Assembly (NCBI RefSeq): GCF_900129665.1
Contig: NZ_FQWL01000002.1
Span: 372,001 to 436,000, forward strand
Source of the DNA: Flagellimonas flava
GTDB lineage: Bacteria; Bacteroidota; Bacteroidia; Flavobacteriales; Flavobacteriaceae
Length of the DNA: 64,000 nt
Direction: 5' to 3'
The translations under genes were made by a program, and so were the position numbers. Below are positions 58,069-64,000 of the stretch, in pieces. Every line of letters starts with the position of its first letter. Within the stretch, counting starts at the first letter, position 1. The notes beneath the pieces were generated by a model that was not told where the DNA came from, did no database searches, and saw only the letters and a program-made list of their open reading frames with translations.

Positions 58069-59091
58069 TTATTCTGGACGTTCGAGAAATTTGCCCAGGT
58101 CATGATAGAAGAAGTTTCTTTCATCATTCATGGAAACAAACAATCCGTTCGGGAATTTGGAGCCCAAAGGCACGGTTACCACTTCACAACCATCTGTTTT
58201 GAGCGTTCCTAGATTAACTGCTTTGACAAACGTATTGTCCTCTCGCGAGAATATGTTGAACTCACCCAGTTGTTGGTTAGAAACAATGATATGGCCCTTC
58301 CCATTTGGGTAGTTAGCAATTGCAATCCCCTCTATATCCACCAAAAAATACTTGCCCCCAAAACAACTTAACTCTTCATTCCCTTTGGAAGGTTCTGCAT
58401 GGTATTTTCGGATACAAACGCCCTCGTCCGAATAATAGATGTGTCCTTTTTCATCATCCACCGCAATGGCCTCAATTTCTTTTTGTCCGCTAAACTTTCC
58501 AAATTTCCGAACCAAATCAGCTTTTACAATACCCGAATCAGAAGTGAGCTTGTATTGATATAAATAATCGTCCAAAGGGCCAGTTTTTCTGCCCACAATG
58601 GCGTACATGCTTGAGTCCAGAGGTGATTTATACAAACTGATTCCCATAGGTAACCGTTCTTCAATACTGGAAGCGTCTTCAAATACCGGGAACCCGCCAC
58701 CATCCAAAGGTTGCATATCCGGGACACTGAACAGCCGTATCTGTTGCTTTTCACGCTCGGTAAAGGCCAAAATATCTACAAAGACCGAGTCATTCAGTTT
58801 AAACCCATATTCCACATCCACATTGTTGGGCCGTTGAATATTTCTGATGGTCTTGCTTTCAATGATCTTACCGTCAAGATCGAAAGCATAAACTCCCCCG
58901 TTGGTCTTCTTGTCCGTCCCAAATACAATACTTTTTGAAGCATCTAGGGGATTTACCCAAATAGCCGGATCATCCGTATCATTAATGGTGGTTTCCGTAA
59001 CAACATCCGGAGGAATAGGAGTTAAAGTGCTTCTGGTATGACAGCTTAAAAAAAGCAGTAAGCCTAGTATTGGGGTAAATTTTATGCGCAT
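58069..59091 (-). CDS. Phytase (beta-propeller type), lipoprotein
   Basis: A 340-residue lipoprotein (lipobox LLFLSC, Cys17) of the beta-propeller phytase family. These calcium-dependent enzymes release phosphate from phytate in stepwise fashion. The family signature TDDPAIWVNPLDASKSIVFGTDKK (about 39-62) and the propeller repeats (GVYAFDLDGKII, EIEAIAVDDEKGHIYYSDE and LVDIEGIAIANYPNGKG) are clear. A TonB-dependent receptor gene lies directly upstream in the same direction, which suggests a phytate or inositol-phosphate uptake unit at the cell surface. Confidence 0.94.
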   Translation of the reverse strand: MRIKFTPILGLLLFLSCHTRSTLTPIPPDVVTETTINDTDDPAIWVNPLDASKSIVFGTDKKTNGGVYAFDLDGKIIESKTIRNIQRPNNVDVEYGFKLNDSVFVDILAFTEREKQQIRLFSVPDMQPLDGGGFPVFEDASSIEERLPMGISLYKSPLDSSMYAIVGRKTGPLDDYLYQYKLTSDSGIVKADLVRKFGKFSGQKEIEAIAVDDEKGHIYYSDEGVCIRKYHAEPSKGNEELSCFGGKYFLVDIEGIAIANYPNGKGHIIVSNQQLGEFNIFSREDNTFVKAVNLGTLKTDGCEVVTVPLGSKFPNGLFVSMNDERNFFYHDLGKFLERPE

Positions 59092-59111
59092 TTCATTCCT
59101 GGTTTAGCACA

Positions 59112-59133
59112 AAAACCACCCGAAGGTGGTTTT
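59112..59133 (-). terminator. Hairpin between the TonB receptor and phytase genes
   Basis: AAAACCACC-cgaa-GGTGGTTTT, followed by T on the minus strand. It resembles a modest intrinsic terminator that could make phytase expression lower than that of the receptor. Confidence 0.65.
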
Positions 59134-59141
59134 CGAGATCC

Positions 59142-61952
59142 TTATTTTTTGAACAGGTCATACTTCAATCCAAATGTCAACCTTTTTTCATAAAACTCCA
59201 CCTGCTGGGTTCTATTTTCAATGCCTTGATAGTATCTCAAGGGTTGATTGGTGATATTATTAAGGTCAGCATACAACCGTAGATTCTTGTTAATGGTAAA
59301 GGAAGCATTCAGATCTACAAAGAATTGTTTGTCATAATATCTGTCCTCAAAATCGTTCCCTCCTAATTCATCAATATAGGCATCCGAGAAGTTGGTGGAC
59401 AAACGAACACTGAATTTTTTATCAGCGTACCCCAACGATCCGTTGAACATATTTGGGGCGGTCCCTGGCAGATCCACATCTTCTCGGGTCTCGTCACCAT
59501 TCCTAATACCATCTGTATTGGAAGTTAATAGGGTATAGTTTAGATAGATACTAAAGTTTTTCGCAAAGCCTGGTAAAAAGTCCAGTTGTCGTTGGAAAGC
59601 AACCTCCGCTCCAAAAATGGAAGCACTATCCCCGTTCAGGGGTTGAAACAAATCAAATCCGGTTGCTGTGTCCTCTGACAATGACACATAAATGAAATCC
59701 TTGATGTCTTTATAAAAAATGCCTCCAGAGATGATTCCAACCGATTCAAAATAGTGCTCGGCCGCCAAATCAAAGTTCATGGAGGTCGTGGGGTCCAGCT
59801 CGGCATTACCGGTTTCCACTTCCTCATCTTCATTTATAATGTTTCTAAAGGGGACCAAGTCTACATAATTGGGCCTCGCAATAGTGTTGGTCCAAGCAAA
59901 GCGCAAAACCGTATTACGACCGGGATCATATTTGAAGTGGATGCCTGGTAAGAAATTGGTGTAGGAACTCTCATCCCTTACTTGGTTGAAGTTTTCAAAA
60001 TCTCCATCGTCATTAAAAATCACCTCGTTGCCCAAACTGTTTATGGCAGTATGTTCTACCCGCAAACCCGTTAGAACGGATAGCTTTTCCGAAAGTTTTT
60101 GATTTGCCATGATGTATCCTGCATACACTTTTTCATCAACATCGTAATTCCCGGCCAAAAACTCATCTTCCACGGCGCTTGTATCAAACAAATTGCTGTT
60201 GGAGAAATCCAGATCACCCAAAAATGCCGGGTCAAGGAAATTACCAGCTGCGTACTGACCCCCGGCCAAGAAATCGTTTTTGGTGTAATCACGTACCTCA
60301 ACATCGGCCAAGGTTTCAAATCCGGTAAGCGGCTCGGACTCAAAAAAGTTATTGTCCCTGACCTTGTTTTTGGACTTTAATCTCCCCCCAAACTTTACGG
60401 TTCCCTCTCCCGCACCAAAAATATTTGCGGGAAGCTCGAAATTTAGAAAGGCATTGAAATCTTCTTCTTCTGTAAATTGATTTTCTTCTGTGAATTCGCG
60501 GAATTCAAAATTGGACAAGCTGGCGTCCGTTGCATTAGCTGGGCTAAAAGACGGGTATCTAGGGTTGCCCAAATCGGCATCGATTCCAATGGCATCTCCT
60601 ATTTCATACTCGGCATAACGTTCGTTGGGCCGTTCTTCCGAGGCTTTGGCGTAAGATGCCATCCAATTCATTTTTAGGCTTCCAAACAAATGATTCCCAC
60701 CCAAACTATAGTTTTGCATACGTTGGTCTTCCAAACGGGTATTTTGAATTCTTCCCCCAGGAATACCTCCCTTGGTCTGCCGGCGAATTTCCCCTTCATA
60801 TCCAACAATATTTTCGGTGCCTATGGCAAAAACCGGCTCTATGCTCCTATATCTCAATCGGAACCTATTTTCGCGGTCATCCCTCCAATTGTACATGGTT
60901 TTGATAAAGATTGTGTTGTTTGCATCAAAAGCGTAATCCATGTTGGCCGAAAAGCTTCGTCGAATACGTTGTACCAAATAGGTGCGTATATCCGATTCTT
61001 CCACAAATGGGTTTACCTCAATATCCTCTTCTGTCAAGGGGCTTTCTGCTTCGTTTACCCATTCGGCCTCCACATTGTCAGAACCAAAATCCACATTATT
61101 GTAGGAAGCGGCTACCATCCAACCAAACTTGCCATTTTTAGACCGATCTCCCAATAAGAAGCTCCCGTTGTAAATAGGCTCATCATTGATTAAACTCACT
61201 CCTGAGCCTAAGGTGGCAGACAGTCTAAAACTTTGGGGAGAGGAGCGGGTTACCAAGTTCACTGCACCACCAAGAGCATCCCCATCCATATCAGGGGTAA
61301 CGGCCTTGCTAACCTCGATGGTCTGAATCATGTCGGATGGAATCAAATCCATTTGAACGTTTCTGTTATCTCCTTCCGCCGATGGAATTCGGCTTCCATT
61401 GAGGGTAACAGAATTTAATTGCGGCGCTAGTCCACGCACGATGATGTTTCTGGCTTCGCCCTGGTCCACCTGCATGGTTATTCCAGGGATTCGTTTTACT
61501 GCATCCCCTATATTGGCATCGGGAAATTTACCTATCTGGTCGGTAGACACAACATTGGTAATGTTCAAATTCGTTTTTTGGGTATTTAGGGCTTTAGCCT
61601 GACCGCTGAGCCCATACGCCGAGACTTGCACTTCTTGCAGTTCAACATTTGTTGGATTCATGGTGAGGTTCACGATGGTAGTTTGGCCCGCTGATACAGT
61701 TACCTGCTCTTCAATAGAGGCATAACCTAGGTAAGAAATTGACAGGTTATGACTGCCTTCGGGCACATTGACCAGGGTAAATTTTCCATCAAAATCGGAA
61801 ATGGCACCTTTGGATAAATCGGAGATAAGAACATTGGCACCGGGGACATAAATCCCATTTTCATCGGATAGGGTACCTTGAATGTTTCCCGTTTGCGCCA
61901 ACATAAAAATAGGTGCAAAAACGAGGATAAAAACTTGGATATACTTTTTCAT
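59142..61952 (-). CDS. TonB-dependent receptor, probably for phytate or related phosphate
   Basis: A 936-residue receptor of the TonB-Xanth-Caul-like type. It has a signal peptide (KKYIQVFILVFAPIFMLAQ), a CarboxypepD-like domain (about 22-105, GNIQGTLSDENGIYVPGANV), a plug (about 120-235, with GDAVKRIPGITMQVDQGEARNIIVRGLAPQ) and a large barrel ending in YDLFKK. It lies directly before the beta-propeller phytase gene, separated by a hairpin. The pair suggests surface uptake of phytate or its breakdown products. The ligand itself is inferred from this association. Confidence 0.92.
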   Translation of the reverse strand: MKKYIQVFILVFAPIFMLAQTGNIQGTLSDENGIYVPGANVLISDLSKGAISDFDGKFTLVNVPEGSHNLSISYLGYASIEEQVTVSAGQTTIVNLTMNPTNVELQEVQVSAYGLSGQAKALNTQKTNLNITNVVSTDQIGKFPDANIGDAVKRIPGITMQVDQGEARNIIVRGLAPQLNSVTLNGSRIPSAEGDNRNVQMDLIPSDMIQTIEVSKAVTPDMDGDALGGAVNLVTRSSPQSFRLSATLGSGVSLINDEPIYNGSFLLGDRSKNGKFGWMVAASYNNVDFGSDNVEAEWVNEAESPLTEEDIEVNPFVEESDIRTYLVQRIRRSFSANMDYAFDANNTIFIKTMYNWRDDRENRFRLRYRSIEPVFAIGTENIVGYEGEIRRQTKGGIPGGRIQNTRLEDQRMQNYSLGGNHLFGSLKMNWMASYAKASEERPNERYAEYEIGDAIGIDADLGNPRYPSFSPANATDASLSNFEFREFTEENQFTEEEDFNAFLNFELPANIFGAGEGTVKFGGRLKSKNKVRDNNFFESEPLTGFETLADVEVRDYTKNDFLAGGQYAAGNFLDPAFLGDLDFSNSNLFDTSAVEDEFLAGNYDVDEKVYAGYIMANQKLSEKLSVLTGLRVEHTAINSLGNEVIFNDDGDFENFNQVRDESSYTNFLPGIHFKYDPGRNTVLRFAWTNTIARPNYVDLVPFRNIINEDEEVETGNAELDPTTSMNFDLAAEHYFESVGIISGGIFYKDIKDFIYVSLSEDTATGFDLFQPLNGDSASIFGAEVAFQRQLDFLPGFAKNFSIYLNYTLLTSNTDGIRNGDETREDVDLPGTAPNMFNGSLGYADKKFSVRLSTNFSDAYIDELGGNDFEDRYYDKQFFVDLNASFTINKNLRLYADLNNITNQPLRYYQGIENRTQQVEFYEKRLTFGLKYDLFKK

Positions 61953-62082
61953 TTCTAAGTGGTTGTTATTTCACCACAAAGAAATTGTTATGCCGGGGAA
62001 ATGGGGTTAGCTCATTTTTAAGATAAAATTATATTAAGCGCTATTTTCAGGGCAATTTAGACTGGCCTAACACTGAACTAAC

Positions 62083-62112
62083 AAAAAACCCCCACTAAAA
62101 AGTGAGGGTTTT
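62083..62112 (-). terminator. Intrinsic terminator after rpmA
   Basis: On the minus strand ACCCTCAC and GTGGGGGT form a stem with one mismatch, followed by a T-run. It ends the rplU-rpmA operon. Confidence 0.82.
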
Positions 62113-62132
62113 GCTATAAAAAGTTGTGTGCC

Positions 62133-62393
62133 TTAGGCCTCAAACGGCTCAATGGAAACAAAGGATTTCCCTCCGGCTTTCTTTTGAAATCTTACAATAC
62201 CATCAACTTGGGCATGCAAGGTATGATCCTTACTGGCGTATACATTTTCACCAGGATTGTGTTTGGTACCGCGTTGTCTAACAATAATGTTACCAGCAAC
62301 GGCAGCTTGTCCTCCGTATATCTTAACGCCAAGACGTTTCGATTCCGATTCTCTACCGTTTTTTGAACTACCTACACCTTTCTTATGTGCCAT
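62133..62393 (-). CDS. rpmA: 50S ribosomal protein L27
   Basis: An 86-residue L27, part of the large ribosomal subunit near the peptidyl transferase centre. The N-terminus [15 protein letters not shown] is the canonical one that touches the tRNA acceptor ends, and the rest ([27 protein letters not shown]) is highly conserved. It follows rplU by 22 bases on the minus strand, the near-universal rplU-rpmA order. Confidence 0.98.
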   Translation of the reverse strand: MAHKKGVGSSKNGRESESKRLGVKIYGGQAAVAGNIIVRQRGTKHNPGENVYASKDHTLHAQVDGIVRFQKKAGGKSFVSIEPFEA

Positions 62394-62415
62394 GATATTT
62401 AAATTTTAGTTCTTC

Positions 62416-62973
62416 TTATTTCTTTAACGCCTCAATCAATTCTGCCTTTTTCATGGAAGAAATTCCAGAAATACCCTTGGCTTTTGCCAATTCTTTCAAT
62501 TCAGCAACAGTTTTGCCGCTTAAATCCTCAGTAGCCTTGGCTGGAGCCTCTTTCTTTGGAGCAGCTTTTTTGGGAGCAGCAGCTTTTGCAGCTGTTTCCT
62601 TTTTAGGTGCCGCAGCTGGTTTATCAGCTTTTGCCTTGGCAGGAGCTGCCTTCTTGGCGCCCTTGGCGACAATACTTTCAACCACGATTTCAGTCAAAGA
62701 TTGTCTATGACCATTTTTTACTCTGTAACCTTTACGTCTTTTCTTTTTAAAGACGATTACCTTATCTCCTTTAAGGTGTTTTACAACTTTGGCCTCTACA
62801 GCCGCACCTTCTATGACTGGGGCGCCGATAGTAACGTTACCACCATCTTCCAAAAGAAGTACCTTGTCAAAAGTGACTTTTTTGCCTTCTTCTGTCTGCA
62901 AACGGTGAACGTACACTTTCTGGTCTTTTGCAACTTTAAATTGCTGCCCTGCCATCTCTACAATTGCGTACAT
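62416..62973 (-). CDS. rplU: 50S ribosomal protein L21 with C-terminal extension
   Basis: Residues 1-102 are a normal L21 (MYAIVEMAGQQFKVAKDQKV, VIVFKKKRRKGYRVKNGHRQ). About 45 residues of lysine-, alanine- and proline-rich linker follow (103-147). The last 35 residues, LSGKTVAELKELAKAKGIS to EALKK, form a helix-extension-helix of the Rho-N/SAP/LEM-like type that often binds nucleic acids. L21 is usually about 103 residues, so this is a fusion. Similar L21 fusions occur in other Bacteroidota. It is the first gene of the operon with rpmA. Confidence 0.96.
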   Translation of the reverse strand: MYAIVEMAGQQFKVAKDQKVYVHRLQTEEGKKVTFDKVLLLEDGGNVTIGAPVIEGAAVEAKVVKHLKGDKVIVFKKKRRKGYRVKNGHRQSLTEIVVESIVAKGAKKAAPAKAKADKPAAAPKKETAAKAAAPKKAAPKKEAPAKATEDLSGKTVAELKELAKAKGISGISSMKKAELIEALKK

Positions 62974-63074
62974 AATGCGTTGATTAAATTAAATTCTTGT
63001 GCTTTACTAAAATTAGCGGGTGCAAATATACTGCTAAATCCTTAATCCACAAGTATTATTAGGGCTTTTGAAGA

Positions 63075-63521
63075 TTATTTTCTAGGGTTGTTGGAGGTTT
63101 TAAAAAGCTGCATAAAAGATAGCGTGAGTACCAACGTAGTTGCAAACCCCATAATGGCCACGGTAAAAAACACAATGCCTTCAAAGTTGTTGTAATCTTT
63201 TGACCAAACTTCAGATAGCTCTACAAGAAAGGAACTGCTCAGTTCCGTGGAATAAAAGGCAAAGAAAATGGTGAAAAGCAATGTGGCCACAAACCCAGTC
63301 GTAATTCCAGCCATAAACCCTTTGCCATAATTAAATTCCTTACCCAACCTCAATTTGGTATATTTTATGGTTTCATAGATGCCAAATCCGGTAATTATCC
63401 CATTAAAAAGACTATAAAATACGTTGGTGTGCTTTCCCATAAGGGACAAAATCAGAAAATATGCCATGAGACAGGCACTGGTCACAATTCCAAATCGGAT
63501 AGGAAGACTTAGATTTTTCAT
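63075..63521 (-). CDS. DUF4199 family membrane protein
   Basis: A 148-residue protein with four membrane helices (about 9-28, 36-50, 70-90 and 114-138). Its N-terminus SLPIRFGIVTSACLMAYF and the block KLRLGKEFNYGKGFMAGITTGF (about 55-76) fit DUF4199, a Bacteroidota family of unknown role. It stands alone. No operon partner is evident; the L21 gene lies on the same strand downstream, with 101 bases between. Confidence 0.85.
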   Translation of the reverse strand: MKNLSLPIRFGIVTSACLMAYFLILSLMGKHTNVFYSLFNGIITGFGIYETIKYTKLRLGKEFNYGKGFMAGITTGFVATLLFTIFFAFYSTELSSSFLVELSEVWSKDYNNFEGIVFFTVAIMGFATTLVLTLSFMQLFKTSNNPRK

Positions 63522-63630
63522 TTTGCCAAATTTTTGGGTTGATGTTTAATTTACTGAATGTTGGCGAATTATGCTACAAATTCAGGCAAAAGACTTCTGT
63601 TGGATTCGCGATATCTTGTAAATTTTATCC

Positions 63631-63638
63631 TATATTTA
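63631..63638 (+). promoter_or_regulatory. Possible -7 box before the M16 peptidase gene
   Basis: TATATTTA, one mismatch from TAnnTTTG, 55 bases before the ATG. Weak. Confidence 0.25.
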
Positions 63639-63693
63639 TTGTAACATCAATCATAAATTCCACACAAATCCCTATCAAAACAAAATTTCAATT

Positions 63694-64000
63694 ATGAAGC
63701 GATATTTAGTATCTGCAATTTTCATGCTTTTGACCATCAACCATCTTGTTTCCCAAAAGGTTGTTTTTGAAGAATACGATCTGGACAACGGCATGCATGT
63801 TATATTGCATCAAGACAATTCTGCACCTGTTGTTACCACCGCGGTAATGTACCATGTAGGATCTAAGGACGAGAATCCACAGAAGACCGGTTTTGCGCAT
63901 TTCTTTGAACATCTTTTGTTTGAGGGCACTAAGAATATTGAGCGGGGAGAATGGGATAAAATTGTTTCTTCCAATGGCGGAAACGGCAATGCCAACACTT
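63694..64000 (+). CDS. M16 family zinc peptidase, N-terminal part (cut by window edge)
   Basis: A frame open to the end of the window, starting at ATG 63694. A signal peptide (KRYLVSAIFMLLTINHLVSQ) precedes the peptidase domain: EYDLDNGMHVILHQDNSAPVV and MYHVGSKDENPQKTGFAHFFEHLLFEGT. HFFEH is the inverted zinc motif HxxEH of M16 (insulinase/pitrilysin-like) enzymes. The third zinc ligand lies beyond the window. The protein is probably periplasmic or surface-bound. Only 102 residues are visible. Confidence 0.93.
   Translation, partial: MKRYLVSAIFMLLTINHLVSQKVVFEEYDLDNGMHVILHQDNSAPVVTTAVMYHVGSKDENPQKTGFAHFFEHLLFEGTKNIERGEWDKIVSSNGGNGNANT

Noticed and set aside
1..64000. CRISPR arrays, insertion sequences, prophage, tRNA or rRNA genes
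   Set aside because: No regularly spaced repeats, transposase, integrase, phage structural gene or cloverleaf-like sequence was seen on either strand.

Overview
The window looks like chromosome from a marine member of the Flavobacteriaceae (Bacteroidota), perhaps close to Muricauda/Flagellimonas; the genus is a guess. Signs are SusC/CirA-type TonB-dependent receptors, families common in Bacteroidota (DUF4271, DUF3098, DUF3127, DUF4199, DUF4301), A-rich translation starts without clear Shine-Dalgarno sequences, and repeated -7 boxes of the Bacteroidota type TAnnTTTG. No tRNA, rRNA, IS element, prophage, CRISPR array or broken gene was seen. Genes are dense and mostly housekeeping or nutrient-related. 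Both edges cut a gene: a hypothetical protein on the left and an M16 peptidase on the right.

Layout. 1-7.7 kb: hypothetical gene end, DUF4271, hemD, pckA, DUF423, a saccharopine dehydrogenase-like gene with its own Lrp regulator, ferritin, and a YugP-type zinc protease. 7.8-14.5 kb: semiSWEET and leuS on the minus strand, diverging from the envelope cluster ftsX-DUF3098-uppP-truB and a TonB-like protein. 14.5-21.2 kb: a thioredoxin-fold protein, a YitT protein, and a tetR-ABC-HlyD-TolC exporter operon whose ATPase has lost every conserved catalytic motif except Walker A. 21.3-25.4 kb: two small secreted proteins and a LysR-linked SbtA-type bicarbonate permease locus that includes paralogous small proteins of unknown role. 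25.4-31.3 kb: tag, two secreted or outer-membrane proteins, a sodium:sugar symporter with a GH13 alpha-glucosidase, and aat. 31.3-37.3 kb: AtoE-like carrier, DUF3127 protein with an SSB-like tail, a histidine kinase, HIT protein, greA (with a possible leader attenuator), a Rieske-like lipoprotein and a Gfo/Idh/MocA oxidoreductase.

37.3-49.8 kb: a TonB receptor under a clear TPP riboswitch, a hybrid histidine kinase converging on an NtrC-type regulator, a small PepSY-like protein, a tract of hairpins with a 41-residue membrane protein, and an operon of thiamine-binding protein, PnuC/PnuT transporter, NadR-like kinase and DUF4301. The receptor and the operon together suggest thiamine or thiamine-precursor salvage. 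Then PPTase and ahcY. 49.9-64 kb: M61 protease, a LytS/LytTR two-component pair, a TonB receptor, DUF1569, a D-threonine aldolase-like enzyme, a phytase with its own TonB receptor (probable phytate use), the rplU-rpmA operon with an extended L21, DUF4199 and the M16 peptidase start.

The strongest leads for new biology are the exporter with a degenerate ATPase (18.9-20.5 kb), the SbtA locus with its small-protein family (22.1-25.4 kb) and the thiamine salvage set (39.7 and 46.3-47.7 kb). All functional calls come from reading motifs by eye; no database search was run.
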